This document shows, piece by piece, positions 8,370 to 17,818 of a stretch of 64,000 bases of DNA; the first letter of the stretch is position 1; each line of letters starts with the position of its first letter. Source of the DNA: Gemmatimonadota bacterium. GTDB lineage: Bacteria > Gemmatimonadota > Gemmatimonadetes > Gemmatimonadales > Gemmatimonadaceae. Both the position numbers and the translations under genes were made by a program. The notes under the pieces were generated by a model, which had not been told where the DNA came from, did no database searches, and worked only from the letters and a program-made list of their open reading frames with translations. Location of the stretch: NCBI GenBank assembly GCA_028287285.1, contig JAQBPY010000246.1:1-64000 (forward strand), read 5' to 3'.

Positions 8370-8745
8370 CGGTCTCTCCGCGTAACGTGGCGATCGTCTG
8401 GTCGGGTATCATGTTCCTCGGCGAGAGCAGCGCCCTGGCGCGGGCAAGAAATACGAACGCCGCTACGCCCAGCGCCCCGGTGAGCACGAGCGCGGCAATC
8501 CACCATCGTCCGTTGAACAGCTCGGCGCCCATGAGCAGGACCACGGCGAACATCAACATCTGCACCGTGAGCAGGCCGAGCAGCGCAGCCGCCACCGCGA
8601 AGCCTGTTCCATGGCCCACGTTCCGCGCGCTTTCGGCAAACTCGATGCGCGCGAGTGAAACCTCCTGGCGCGCGAGGTGAGCGCCATCCTCCGCCACCTG
8701 GCGGAGGAGAGCACTCATGCTTCGCTCTTCGGTCGTGAAGGGCAT
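8362..8745 (-). CDS. Phage holin family / YqjE-like inner membrane protein (DUF1469)
   Basis: About 128 residues. An N-terminal helix (ALLRQVAEDGAHLARQEVSLARIEFAES, key pattern charged and helical) precedes two membrane spans: GTGFAVAAALLGLLTVQMLMFAVVLLM and WWIAALVLTGALGVAAFVFLA (each cited by ends only in terms of role). This is the layout of the Actinobacterial holin E/YqjE superfamily. ATG at 8745 has AGGAG five bases upstream; an in-frame GTG at 8751 is the only longer alternative. It lies between the YqjD-like and DUF3618 genes with minimal spacing, so the three are probably co-transcribed. Confidence 0.83.
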   Translation of the reverse strand: MPFTTEERSMSALLRQVAEDGAHLARQEVSLARIEFAESARNVGHGTGFAVAAALLGLLTVQMLMFAVVLLMGAELFNGRWWIAALVLTGALGVAAFVFLARARALLSPRNMIPDQTIATLRGETDA

Positions 8746-8753
8746 CGTCACTC

Positions 8754-9197
8754 CTAACGACGCACAGCCTTGCCCAGCATGTAGCCTACGCCGAGCGCGA
8801 GGAGGAGCGACTGTGCGGGCTTTTCCCTGACCTGTTGCTCGATGCCGTCGCGCAGCTTGTTGAGATCCGCATTACGCAGCCAGTCGGCACCGGCCTGCAT
8901 GCCGTTGGCAAGCTTGTCCGTTGCCTGTGCCACAGGCGTGTGGCTGGTTAGTGTTCCAGCGCCACCGGCCGTTGCGGGCTGATGCTCCGGGCGAATCGAA
9001 TCGGCGCCTGCCTCGAGCTTGTCGGCGAGCATCGACGGGATTTCCGCCGCCCTGTCCCGGGCGGCAACGAGGGCATCGTGCCCTTTGCCGGCCACGGTCG
9101 ATGCCGCGTTCCGTACCGTATCCACGACGCCGGCGTCCGTTGCCGTGGGCTGGGCTCCGTAATTGTCGAACGTGCCGGTCTGTGCATTTCCTTCCAT
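8754..9197 (-). CDS. YqjD/ElaB-like (DUF883-type) tail-anchored protein
   Basis: 147 residues, mostly amphipathic helix with repeated small residues. It ends in EKPAQSLLLALGVGYMLGKAVRR (last ~20 residues: a Gly-rich tail-anchor helix plus basic end), the hallmark of the ElaB/YqjD/DUF883 group. Members of that group attach ribosomes or other partners to the membrane in stationary phase. The start at 9197 (MEGNAQ) avoids an unlikely 27-residue leader. It is the first gene of the trio ending at 7968. Confidence 0.75.
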   Translation of the reverse strand: MEGNAQTGTFDNYGAQPTATDAGVVDTVRNAASTVAGKGHDALVAARDRAAEIPSMLADKLEAGADSIRPEHQPATAGGAGTLTSHTPVAQATDKLANGMQAGADWLRNADLNKLRDGIEQQVREKPAQSLLLALGVGYMLGKAVRR

Positions 9198-9298
9198 GGG
9201 AATCACCGTCTGTCGATATGTTGACGTGCCGACTTGCGTGAGTGATGCCGCAGTGCCTTGCAGAAACCACGCCTGCATGCACCGCGACTAGCAGGATG

Positions 9299-9880
9299 TC
9301 AGGCCTGTGCGCGCGAGCCGGCCCGTCCGGACTTGGCCATCGCACGGGAGCGCGGCTTGTCCACCGGCGCGGGCTCTTCCTCATCGTCGCCTTCTTCGGC
9401 GTCGATGTTCAGTGCCGTCGTGGCGATCTTCGTGAGCAGCTCGTCGGCCATCTTCTCTTCGTCGAGCGTCTGCTGCAGCAGGATGACATGCTCGTCATGG
9501 CCCAGTTGCTCGGCCCACGTGCGCACGCTGCCGTAGCCGGCAATCTCGTAGTGCTCCACATGCTGCGCCGCGGACGCGAGGCCGGCGTCGAGAACGGCGT
9601 CGTCCGCATCCTCGCTCATCAAGTCGCTCCCCTCTTCGAGAATGCCTTCCATGCCGCTGCACTTCTTTCCCTTGGGGCTCGCACCAAGGTCCTCGCAGAT
9701 GCGCACCAGGCGGGCAACCTGCTCTTTGGTCTGCTCCAGGTGATCCGCGAACGCCTGCTGCAGCTCCGGGTTCGTGGCAGCCTTGATCATCTTGGGAAGC
9801 GCCTTGATGATCTGATTCTCCGCGCTGTAAAGGTCCTTGAGCTCTTCGAGGTAGAGATCGTCGAGTGAGTCGAGTGACAT
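9299..9880 (-). CDS. YciF-like ferritin-fold protein (DUF892)
   Basis: 193 residues. The four-helix DUF892 domain fills residues 1-160: LDDLYLEELKDLYSAENQI at the start, QQAFADHLEQTKEQVARL, then AAQHVEHYEIAGYGSVRTWA and ILLQQTLDEEKMADELLT. Glu and His residues in E-x-x-H-like pattern match the di-iron site of YciF. A charged acidic then basic tail follows (EEGDDEEEPAP, KPRSR). The family is induced by osmotic and general stress in enterobacteria. It is divergent from glgX (10010) and upstream of the stress trio. Confidence 0.92.
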   Translation of the reverse strand: MSLDSLDDLYLEELKDLYSAENQIIKALPKMIKAATNPELQQAFADHLEQTKEQVARLVRICEDLGASPKGKKCSGMEGILEEGSDLMSEDADDAVLDAGLASAAQHVEHYEIAGYGSVRTWAEQLGHDEHVILLQQTLDEEKMADELLTKIATTALNIDAEEGDDEEEPAPVDKPRSRAMAKSGRAGSRAQA

Positions 9881-10009
9881 GGCCTGCGTCCTGAGTGAAT
9901 GTGATTCGATGGAGGAGAAGATTCAGCTTTCGCCAAGCGCAAAACGCAGACCTGCGTCACCCTGGATCTCCTTGATGCACCGGCATCAAAACACGACGGG
10001 GTCGATGGC

Positions 10010-12169
10010 ATGGTTAATGAGCTTGGGGCGGCATTTCACCACTGTCCTTTTGGGCTCACCACCACGCAACACATGCCCCACCAGCCAGACCGCCTCGAGC
10101 CAGGATCTCCCTACCCACTAGGCGCCACATGGGACGGACTCGGCATCAATTTCGCGGTGTTTTCGGCTAACGCGTCAGCGATCGAGCTCTGTCTCTTTGA
10201 GGCAACGCATCGTAAGGAGACGTCGCGCTTCTTTCTCCCGGAGCGTACCGACGAGGTCTGGCACGGCTACCTTCCCAATGCCGTGCCTGGCCTGATGTAC
10301 GGATACCGTGCGCATGGGCCATATGAGCCCGAGAACGGGCACCGCTTCAATCCCAACAAGCTGCTGCTCGATCCATACGCCCGCGCACTCGCCGGCCAGG
10401 TCAAGTGGAGCGACACGCTGTTCGGCTACCGGCTCGAGTCGCCGCAGGCGGACCTGAGCTTCGATCGGCGCAACAGTGCCGCGGCCATGGTGAAGGGCGT
10501 CGTGACGACGGACACCTTTGCCTGGGGCGACGACCGACATCCACGCACGCCCTTGTGGGATACGGTGATCTATGAAGCGCACGTGAAGGGAATGACGGCG
10601 CTGCTCGACGCGGCAGGAGAACAGGATCGCGGCACCTACGGCGCACTGGGGCATCCGTCCGTCATCTCGCACCTGCAACGTCTTGGCGTTACCGCTGTCG
10701 AGCTCCTTCCCGTGCACGCCTTTTTGCAGGACCGTGAGCTCCAGCAGCGCCAGCTGCGAAACTACTGGGGTTACAACACGCTTTCATACTTTACAGCTGA
10801 GCCCGCGTACGCGCGCACGGACCCGGCAACCGAGCTAAGACTGGCGGTGCGGCAGCTCCACGCCGCGGGCATCGAAGTCATACTCGACGTGGTCTACAAC
10901 CATACCTGCGAAGGCAGCGAGCTTGGTCCCACTCTGTCGTGGCGCGGACTCGACAACGCGACCTACTATCGTCTGGTGGAGGGAGCGCAGCGGTACTGCG
11001 TCAACGATACGGGTACCGGAAATACTGTCGACCTGAGCCACCCGCGCACGATGCAGATGGTCATGGACTCACTGCGCCATTTCGTACAGTCCTATCACAT
11101 CGATGGATTTCGCTTCGACCTGGGCGCAACGTTGGGACGTGAACGACATGGCTTTGATCCCGGAAGCGGCTTCTTCGATGCGTTACGCCAGGACCCGGTG
11201 CTCACGCAGGTGAAGCTGATCTCCGAACCCTGGGACGTCGGGCCAGGCGGATACCAGCTTGGCAAACATCCCGCCGGCTTTCTGGAATGGAACGATCGCT
11301 ATCGTGATACGGTGCGCCGCTACTGGCGTGGCGACGCTGCGCAGCGCCCCGAGCTGGCACGCCGGCTCTCCGGCTCCGAAGACATTTTCACCGCGCGCCG
11401 AGCACCAACTGCGTCCGTGAACTACCTGTCGAGTCATGATGGTGCGCCGCTTGCCGATCTCGTGCGGTATCAAGGCAAGTACAACGAAGCGAACGGCGAA
11501 GGCAATCGCGACGGCACGTCCGACAACCTCTCGTGCAACTGGGGTGTTGAAGGGCCCACGGACGACCCGCAGATCAATGCGCTGCGCGCACGCGTGCAGC
11601 GCTCCATGCTCATGTCGCTGTTTGCCGCCATGGGCACTCCCATGCTCCTTGCCGGCGACGAGTTCGGCCGCACGCAGAAGGGCAACAACAACGCCTACTG
11701 CCAGGACTCGGACATCTCATGGGTAGATTGGTCACTTGCCGCAGCGGATGACGGCGTTGCACTGACCGAGTTCACGGCACGACTCATCGAGCTGCGCCGC
11801 AGGGAGCCGCTCCTGCGAAGCAACAGGTTTCTGTTTGGTGCGCAGGTTGCCGGTGACATGCAGGATCTGCAATGGCTGGATGAGCGCGGCATGTGTCTGT
11901 CGGAAGCGGACTGGGCGAATGGGGAGGGACGTGCGCTCGTGATGCGGCGCGCCCGCGTGTGCGGCGATGGAAAGGTCGAAGCCATTGCCCTGCTGATGAA
12001 TGCGTCGGCAATTCCACTCGAATTTCTACTGGTGCCACAGGGCAAATGGGAAATCCTCACGGATAGCGCCCAGCCCGATCTCGCCGGCAGCATGCACGAG
12101 TGCGCGCGATACACGGTGCTCGATCGTGGATGCGCGCTGCTCAAGGCAGTCTACAGGCCCGACACATGA
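10010..12169 (+). CDS. glgX: Glycogen debranching enzyme GlgX/TreX (isoamylase type, GH13)
   Basis: 719 residues. The N-terminal CBM48-like part includes YPLGATWDGLGINFAVFSANA. The GH13 barrel has VILDVVYNHT (region I), GFRFDLGATLG with nucleophile Asp (about residue 370), ISEPWDVG with acid/base Glu (about 408) and YLSSHDGAPL (region IV). It cuts alpha-1,6 branches in glycogen, providing linear glucan. It starts the glgX-treZ-treY operon; its TGA overlaps the treZ ATG, so here it serves as TreX of trehalose synthesis. An in-frame ATG at 10073 is the main alternative start. Confidence 0.95.
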   Translation: MVNELGAAFHHCPFGLTTTQHMPHQPDRLEPGSPYPLGATWDGLGINFAVFSANASAIELCLFEATHRKETSRFFLPERTDEVWHGYLPNAVPGLMYGYRAHGPYEPENGHRFNPNKLLLDPYARALAGQVKWSDTLFGYRLESPQADLSFDRRNSAAAMVKGVVTTDTFAWGDDRHPRTPLWDTVIYEAHVKGMTALLDAAGEQDRGTYGALGHPSVISHLQRLGVTAVELLPVHAFLQDRELQQRQLRNYWGYNTLSYFTAEPAYARTDPATELRLAVRQLHAAGIEVILDVVYNHTCEGSELGPTLSWRGLDNATYYRLVEGAQRYCVNDTGTGNTVDLSHPRTMQMVMDSLRHFVQSYHIDGFRFDLGATLGRERHGFDPGSGFFDALRQDPVLTQVKLISEPWDVGPGGYQLGKHPAGFLEWNDRYRDTVRRYWRGDAAQRPELARRLSGSEDIFTARRAPTASVNYLSSHDGAPLADLVRYQGKYNEANGEGNRDGTSDNLSCNWGVEGPTDDPQINALRARVQRSMLMSLFAAMGTPMLLAGDEFGRTQKGNNNAYCQDSDISWVDWSLAAADDGVALTEFTARLIELRRREPLLRSNRFLFGAQVAGDMQDLQWLDERGMCLSEADWANGEGRALVMRRARVCGDGKVEAIALLMNASAIPLEFLLVPQGKWEILTDSAQPDLAGSMHECARYTVLDRGCALLKAVYRPDT

Positions 12170-13887
12170 CCCAGACGGCCGGCTACTGTTGGGGACCGCA
12201 AGTAGAAGCGCAGGGTACACGCTTTCGCCTCTGGGCGCCGGCGCAACCGCGCGTCGTGCTCGAGCTGGGCGACGGCACTTGCATGGACATGCGCGCGGGC
12301 AATCACGGCTGGCATGAAGTGGCCACGCACGCACCGCCAGGCACGACGTATCGCTTTCGTATTGGAGATACGTCTTTTCCGGATCCCGCATCCCGCGCCC
12401 AAAGCGGTGACGTGCACGGATGGAGTGTGGTGACAGTACCCACGCATGAACCGATGGAGTGGCGCGGACGACCGTGGCAAGAAGCCGTGATCTACGAGAT
12501 GCATGTGGGCCTCGCCGGCGGATTTCGTGCAGCTGCCGAACAGCTCGGTTCACTGGCTGAGCTCGGTGTAACCGCTATCGAGCTCATGCCTATCGCGGAT
12601 TTTCCCGGTGCGCGCAACTGGGGTTATGATGGCGTGCTCCCCTTTGCTCCGGACGAAGCCTACGGTTCACCACCGGACCTCGCCTTTCTCATACACTCGG
12701 CGCACACGCACGGCATCATGGTGCTGCTCGACGTCGTGTACAACCACTTCGGGCCCGACGGAAACTATCTCTCGCTCCATGCGCCGCAGTTCTTCCGCGG
12801 CGATTGTCCGACACCGTGGGGCGATGCGATCGACTTCCGGCAGCTGCCGGTGCGGCGCTTCTTCATCGAGAACGCACTGTACTGGATCAACGATGTGGGC
12901 TTCGACGGGCTGCGCCTGGACGCCGTACACGCCATTCAGGATCGCGAGTTTCTCGGAGAGCTTGCCGCCGCGGTTCGAGACAGCGTTGCCGCTGATCGCC
13001 ACGTGCACCTGGTACTGGAAAACGAAAACAACGATGCGTCCCTGCTTGGACAATTCGACGCACAGTGGAACGACGACATCCACCACGCGCTGCACGTGAT
13101 GCTCACTGGCGAGCGCGACGGCTACTATGAGGACTTTGCAGCATCGCCGGCCAACGACCTCGCACGCGCGCTGCGCGAAGGCTTCGTGTATCAGGGCCAG
13201 CACTCGAAACATCGTGGCGCGCCACGCGGGAGTCCGAGCGCACAACTGGCCACGACATCGTTCATCAACTGTCTCCAGAATCACGATCAGGTGGGCAATC
13301 GTGCATTCGGTGAGCGCCTCACGAGCCTGGCGGACGCGTGGGCGGTAAAGGCCGCGGCAGAGCTGCTCATGCTCTGTCCGCACATCCCCATGGTGTTCAT
13401 GGGTGAGGAGGTGGGTGCGTCGCAGCCGTTCCTCTACTTTACCGACCATCGCAACACGCAGCTCGCCAACGCCGTGCGTGAAGGACGGCGGACGGAGTTC
13501 GCAAAATTCCCGGCCTTTGCCAATGCACGGACACGCGAACGCATTCCGGATCCGAACGCGGCCTCGACCTTCGAGATGTCGAAGCCGCAGGCTGACAATG
13601 CATACGCCTGCCAATGGCGTGCGCTTTACAGGAACCTCATCGCGGCGCGCCGCACACACATCGTTCCACATCTGGCTAACGCGCACGGCGATGTGAGCCA
13701 CGTCATCTCACCCAGTGCCGTGATGGCGCGATGGACCCTCAACGACGGATCGAGGCTCACGCTCGCGGCGAACCTCGGCGCTGATCCCGTTCAGGCGTCG
13801 CTCCTCCCGAAAACGGTCCCATTCTGGGGAACGTGCAATGGGAGCCTGCTCGCACCGTTCACCACGCTCGCGTGGATCGAACGATGA
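12166..13887 (+). CDS. treZ: Malto-oligosyltrehalose trehalohydrolase
   Basis: 573 residues. CBM48-like N-terminus (FRLWAPAQPRVVLELGDG), then a GH13 barrel with VLLDVVYNHFGPDGNYL, GFDGLRLDAVHAI with the catalytic Asp (about 256), LVLENENND with the acid/base Glu (about 287) and CLQNHDQVGNRAFGERL. TreZ releases free trehalose from maltooligosyl-trehalose made by TreY. The start at 12166 overlaps the glgX stop in ATGA, and the stop overlaps the treY ATG in the same way. This implies translational coupling of all three genes. Confidence 0.96.
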   Translation: MTQTAGYCWGPQVEAQGTRFRLWAPAQPRVVLELGDGTCMDMRAGNHGWHEVATHAPPGTTYRFRIGDTSFPDPASRAQSGDVHGWSVVTVPTHEPMEWRGRPWQEAVIYEMHVGLAGGFRAAAEQLGSLAELGVTAIELMPIADFPGARNWGYDGVLPFAPDEAYGSPPDLAFLIHSAHTHGIMVLLDVVYNHFGPDGNYLSLHAPQFFRGDCPTPWGDAIDFRQLPVRRFFIENALYWINDVGFDGLRLDAVHAIQDREFLGELAAAVRDSVAADRHVHLVLENENNDASLLGQFDAQWNDDIHHALHVMLTGERDGYYEDFAASPANDLARALREGFVYQGQHSKHRGAPRGSPSAQLATTSFINCLQNHDQVGNRAFGERLTSLADAWAVKAAAELLMLCPHIPMVFMGEEVGASQPFLYFTDHRNTQLANAVREGRRTEFAKFPAFANARTRERIPDPNAASTFEMSKPQADNAYACQWRALYRNLIAARRTHIVPHLANAHGDVSHVISPSAVMARWTLNDGSRLTLAANLGADPVQASLLPKTVPFWGTCNGSLLAPFTTLAWIER

Positions 13888-16472
13888 CACTCCGCGCCAC
13901 GTACCGGTTGCAGTTCCACAGCCAATTCACCTTCGCCCACGCCGAAGCGCTGGCTCCATATTTCGCCGACCTGGGAATCAGCCACATCTACTCGTCGCCG
14001 GTGCTCACGGCGCGCGCCGGCTCGACCCACGGGTATGATGTCGTGGACCATGCGCGCATCAACGCCGAGCTGGGTGGTGAGCCGGCGTTTCGCGCGCTGG
14101 TGGCTGCACTGCGCGCACGTGGCATCGGCATCATTCTCGATATCGTGCCAAACCACATGGCGGTTGGAGGCGCCGACAATCCCTACTGGCTGGATGTGCT
14201 CGAGAAAGGGTCCGAGAGTGTCTTCTCCAACATGTTCGACATCGACTGGGACGTGGAACAGCCGGGATCCGCCGCCAACAAGGTCGTGGTGCCGCTGCTC
14301 GGCAAATCACTGGCCGAATGCATTTCTTCCGGCGAGATCCAGCTCATCCGCGACGCACGGCTGGGCAAGCTTGCCTTCGCGTATCACGATCATCGGTTCC
14401 CGCTGAGGCTCGATGACTATCCATCCGTCATGGGGGGTACTGAAACCGCGACCGAGGCAGACCTCTCCCGCTACTCCGCTCCTGATGCACTCACCGAGCT
14501 TCTTCGCCGGCAGCATTTCCGGTTGGCGTTCTGGCGCGATGCGGGCAACCGGATCAACTGGCGCCGCTTCTTCGACATCACCAGTCTGGCCGCGGTACGT
14601 GTTGAAGACGACGCGGTATTCGAGCAGACGCACGCCACCATCTTCCGGCTCTTCGGCGAAGGGTTGATCGATGGTGTTCGTGTGGATCACGTGGACGGGC
14701 TCGCCGACCCGGCAGCCTATTGTCGCCGGCTGCGTGCGCGCCTCGAGGCGCTCACACCGCAACGTCCCGAAACGCTGCCGCGCGAGCCGGCGATCATTCT
14801 CGTGGAGAAGATATTGGCCGAGGGCGAATTGCTGCCCAGCGATTGGGGAGTAGATGGGACGACGGGGTACGACTTCATGAATGCAGTGTCCGCATTCCAA
14901 CATGATCCGGCCGCGGAATCCTTGTTCACACGGGTGTGGACGACCACGAGCGGCCGAGCGGCGGACTTCGAGCGTGAGGAGCGCGAGGCACGTCGCGAGA
15001 TGCTCGGCAACGCGTTCGCGAATGCGCTTCGCACCACCGCCTCGGCGTTTGGTGTACTGCCGGGAGCTGTAGGAATCCAGGGCGACGCACTCGAGCGTGC
15101 CGTGGCGCTGCTCATCGAGCACTTTCGCGCGTATCGCACGTATGCGCTGGGCGACTCTGCTGAACCACCGCCTGGTCCGGTCTTTGATGCGGCGCTTCGT
15201 GCGGCGTGCGGTGCGGCGGACACTCCCGATGCACCGGCACTTAACTTTGTGGCGGCTGTCATGCGCGGCGAGCAGGCTGGAGACGCGAGGGCTGCGAGTG
15301 CTGCGCGGGATGCGGTGCGCCGCTTCAACCAGCTGGCGGCGCCGGTGGCGGCCAAGGCGGTGGAAGACACGGCCTTTTACCGATATGGGCGCCTGCTGTC
15401 GCGTAACGACGTGGGGTTTTCTCCCGCCCGGTTTGCGTTGTCGGTATTGGAGATGCATGCGCACAACGCCAACCGGAGCGCGAATTTTCCGTCGTCACTC
15501 CTGGCCACGGCAACGCACGATCACAAGCGGGGCGAGGATGGCCGTGCGCGGCTTGCCGCACTGAGCGAGGTGGCAGCCGAGTGGGAGCAGGCGCAGTGCG
15601 AGTGGTTCAAGCTCAATGCCCCATTGCGGCCAGCTGCCGTTGCACCGGGCGATGAATATCAGCTCTACCAGACGCTCGTGAGCGCATGGCCCCAGGATCT
15701 CTCGCCCACGAATGCGGAGCACATGGGAGCATTGGTGGATCGCATTCTCGCGTGGCGCGAAAAATCGTTGCGCGAAGCCAAGCTGCAGACGTCATGGGCA
15801 AATCCGGACATGGCGTTCGAGAAGGCCCACGCCGAGTTTGTTCGCGCCATACTCGATTCCGGGCACACGTTCGTGGATCAGCTGTCGCGATTTGTTGGCT
15901 GGCTCGCTCCGGCGGGAGCGCTCAACAGCCTAACGTCGTGCGTGCTGCGGTGTACGAGTCCCGGCGTTCCCGATCTGTATCAGGGCACCGAGCTGTGGGA
16001 TCCGAGTCTCGTGGATCCGGACAACCGGCGGCCCGTAGATTACGCGAGGCGCATCGAGATGCTCCAGGTAGAAACGGATTCGCCACCGCAGCTCGACGAT
16101 TGGCGAAGTGGGGCCATGAAGCTGTCTGTCATTCGGCGCCTCCTGGCGTTGCGGGCCCGTTTGCCGGAGGTGTTCGCGAGCGGGGAATACCGGCCCATTG
16201 CATCGAACAGCACGCGCGGGTTCGCGTTCGCTCGCGTGTGTGGACGTCGGATGGTGCTCGTTGCCGTTGCGCGGCACAGCGCGCGCGATGCCATTGCGCG
16301 TGGTCTCCCGTTGCCGGACTCCACCCTCGGCGCGGACTTGCGCCTGGATATTCCCGGTGCATGGCGCAAGCAGGAATGGCGCAACGGACTCCTGCCGGAG
16401 GTACCGGTTACGCCACTCTCGGACAGCAGGCTGTTCGACCAGCTTCCTGCTGCGGTGCTCTTCAGCGAGTAA
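13884..16472 (+). CDS. treY: Malto-oligosyltrehalose synthase
   Basis: 862 residues, the usual size for TreY. It opens with TLRATYRLQFHSQFTF and DLGISHIYSSPVLTARAGSTHGYD, both diagnostic for the family. Catalytic regions are IILDIVPNHMAVG, GVRVDHVDGLADP (nucleophile Asp, about 271) and ILVEKILAEGE (acid/base Glu). LLATATHDHKRGEDGRARL marks region IV, and PGVPDLYQGTELWD lies near the end. The enzyme turns the reducing-end alpha-1,4 bond of malto-oligosaccharides into the alpha,alpha-1,1 bond of trehalose. Last gene of the operon; a small convergent gene ends 16 bases beyond it. Confidence 0.96.
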   Translation: MTLRATYRLQFHSQFTFAHAEALAPYFADLGISHIYSSPVLTARAGSTHGYDVVDHARINAELGGEPAFRALVAALRARGIGIILDIVPNHMAVGGADNPYWLDVLEKGSESVFSNMFDIDWDVEQPGSAANKVVVPLLGKSLAECISSGEIQLIRDARLGKLAFAYHDHRFPLRLDDYPSVMGGTETATEADLSRYSAPDALTELLRRQHFRLAFWRDAGNRINWRRFFDITSLAAVRVEDDAVFEQTHATIFRLFGEGLIDGVRVDHVDGLADPAAYCRRLRARLEALTPQRPETLPREPAIILVEKILAEGELLPSDWGVDGTTGYDFMNAVSAFQHDPAAESLFTRVWTTTSGRAADFEREEREARREMLGNAFANALRTTASAFGVLPGAVGIQGDALERAVALLIEHFRAYRTYALGDSAEPPPGPVFDAALRAACGAADTPDAPALNFVAAVMRGEQAGDARAASAARDAVRRFNQLAAPVAAKAVEDTAFYRYGRLLSRNDVGFSPARFALSVLEMHAHNANRSANFPSSLLATATHDHKRGEDGRARLAALSEVAAEWEQAQCEWFKLNAPLRPAAVAPGDEYQLYQTLVSAWPQDLSPTNAEHMGALVDRILAWREKSLREAKLQTSWANPDMAFEKAHAEFVRAILDSGHTFVDQLSRFVGWLAPAGALNSLTSCVLRCTSPGVPDLYQGTELWDPSLVDPDNRRPVDYARRIEMLQVETDSPPQLDDWRSGAMKLSVIRRLLALRARLPEVFASGEYRPIASNSTRGFAFARVCGRRMVLVAVARHSARDAIARGLPLPDSTLGADLRLDIPGAWRKQEWRNGLLPEVPVTPLSDSRLFDQLPAAVLFSE

Positions 16473-16487
16473 TCCGTTAATGGACTT

Positions 16488-16709
16488 CTAATAGACTTCG
16501 CCGTAATGTTCGTCGCGGCGGGCGCGGATGCTATCGTCGAGCTCGTCCACGTTTGACGAGCCTCGGTTGGCCAATCCGTCGTCGTTGCGGGCGCCTGCGC
16601 TGCGGTCGGATGACGAATCACGGGTGCTGGAGCCGCGGTCGCTCATGCCACTGCTTCCGTCCCTCTCATCCATTGGCGTATCCGTTGAGCTGCGTTCATC
16701 GCGTGCCAT
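16488..16709 (-). CDS. Small hydrophilic Ser/Asp/Arg-rich protein
   Basis: 73 residues with almost no hydrophobic content, starting MARDERSSTDTPMDERDGSSG and rich in Ser, Asp, Arg and Gly. It ends DSIRARRDEHYGEVY. Start chosen at 16709, with GGGAG about ten bases upstream; the upstream frame to 16790 looks non-coding. Probably intrinsically disordered. Similar short hydrophilic genes occur at 21619, 32031 and 32401. A desiccation or osmotic role is only a guess from composition and from the adjacent trehalose operon. Confidence 0.6.
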   Translation of the reverse strand: MARDERSSTDTPMDERDGSSGMSDRGSSTRDSSSDRSAGARNDDGLANRGSSNVDELDDSIRARRDEHYGEVY

Positions 16710-16781
16710 AAAAAACGTCTCCCAGTGAGGGTGTGATTGCGCGGGCGTGCGGCGCAAAATGCATACCTCTGATAAAGCGTG

Positions 16782-16818
16782 ATCGCACAAACATTACTGA
16801 AGTGTGCGATTCCCGACA
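16782..16818. promoter_or_regulatory. Inverted repeat plus AAGTGTGCGATTCCCGACA motif
   Basis: ATCGCACA (16782-16789) and TGTGCGAT (16803-16810) are exact inverted copies 13 bases apart. The sequence 16800-16818 recurs with a single mismatch at 30977-30995, upstream of an SDR gene. It sits in the divergent promoter region of the small acidic protein (16709) and the MBL hydrolase (16888). I infer a shared regulatory or promoter element. Confidence 0.4.
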
Positions 16819-16887
16819 CTTTTCGATACCGTTGCGGGTACGCTGATTGCACGCCCGCTCCTGGGCTTTACATCACCAGGAGGACGC

Positions 16888-17754
16888 ATGGGCAAACAGG
16901 TTCCCGTTGACGATGCGGCCGTGGTGCACGGCGTCGATGAAGACGGCGTCCATCAGATTACGCCGGACATCGCATACAAGCGGCTGGGCATGGTGAACAT
17001 CGTGTATTACGGCGAGCCCGGTTCCGCCAGCTGGGTGTTAATCGACGCCGGGCTGCCTGCGACCGCTGGCGTCATCGCCAACGCCGCACACGAACACTTT
17101 GGCAAAAATGTTCCGCCTTCAGCCATTGTACTCACACACGGGCACATCGATCACGTTGGTGCCCTGGAAGAATTAGCGGAACAGTGGAACGTGCCTATCT
17201 ACGCACATGAGCTCGAACATCCGTATCTCGACGGTACGGAAAAGTATCCGCCGCCGGATCCGTTCGTGGGAGGCGGGCTCATGTCGCTCACATCGCCGTT
17301 GTTCTCGCGCGGACCCATTGACGTGAGCCGGTGGCTGCGCGTATTGCCCGCAGACGACGCCGTTCCCTCCATGCCGGGCTGGCGCTGGATTCATACGCCG
17401 GGACATACGACGGGGCATGTTTCACTGTGGCGTCCGCTGGACATGAGCCTCATTGTAGGGGACGCCTTCATCACCACGAAGCAAGAATCCGCCTATGCAG
17501 TGGCAACGCAGCGTCCTGAGCTGCACGGGCCGCCCATGTACTTCACGCCCGACTGGGACTCTGCGCGCGAATCAGTGCGGCGGCTCGAGACGCTGCAGCC
17601 AGAGCTCGTCGTTACCGGACATGGACGCCCGCTGCATGGCCAATCCATGCGTGACAGTCTCGCGGTGCTCGCCCGCGACTTCGACCAGATCGCGCGTCCC
17701 AGGCATGGACGTTACGTGGACGGCGATCTGTCACCGCTCGCCGGACTCGCATGA
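16888..17754 (+). CDS. MBL-fold metallo-hydrolase
   Basis: 288 residues, starting at 16888 behind a strong AGGAGG. The metallo-beta-lactamase zinc motif is LTHGHIDHVGALEELA (H-x-H-x-D-H, about 78). Later ligands are WIHTPGHTTGHVSLW (His, about 172), LIVGDAFITTK (Asp) and VTGHGRPLHG (His, about 252). This subgroup includes glyoxalase II-like thioesterases, lactonases and quorum-quenching enzymes; no substrate can be named. Cytoplasmic, no signal peptide. It has its own promoter region with the inverted repeat at 16782. Confidence 0.9.
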   Translation: MGKQVPVDDAAVVHGVDEDGVHQITPDIAYKRLGMVNIVYYGEPGSASWVLIDAGLPATAGVIANAAHEHFGKNVPPSAIVLTHGHIDHVGALEELAEQWNVPIYAHELEHPYLDGTEKYPPPDPFVGGGLMSLTSPLFSRGPIDVSRWLRVLPADDAVPSMPGWRWIHTPGHTTGHVSLWRPLDMSLIVGDAFITTKQESAYAVATQRPELHGPPMYFTPDWDSARESVRRLETLQPELVVTGHGRPLHGQSMRDSLAVLARDFDQIARPRHGRYVDGDLSPLAGLA

Positions 17755-17765
17755 GGCTGGTGCAT

Positions 17766-17795
17766 TGTTGTCGTCCTGAGCGCAGAGAAGGACCT
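17766..17795. repeat. Degenerate copy of CCTGAGCGAAGCGAAGGACC repeat
   Basis: GTCGTCCTGAGCGCAGAGAAGGACCTG resembles one arm of the inverted repeat at 20703. It sits between the convergent MBL hydrolase and GH15 genes. Other partial copies are near 38640, 40226, 44942 and 51500. Confidence 0.5.
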
Positions 17796-17818
17796 GCGTG
17801 TCTTGTAATGAGGGATGT

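Noticed and set aside
14307-15464. 385-codon open frame on the - strand
   Set aside because: Lies inside treY antisense; no motif or ribosome site.
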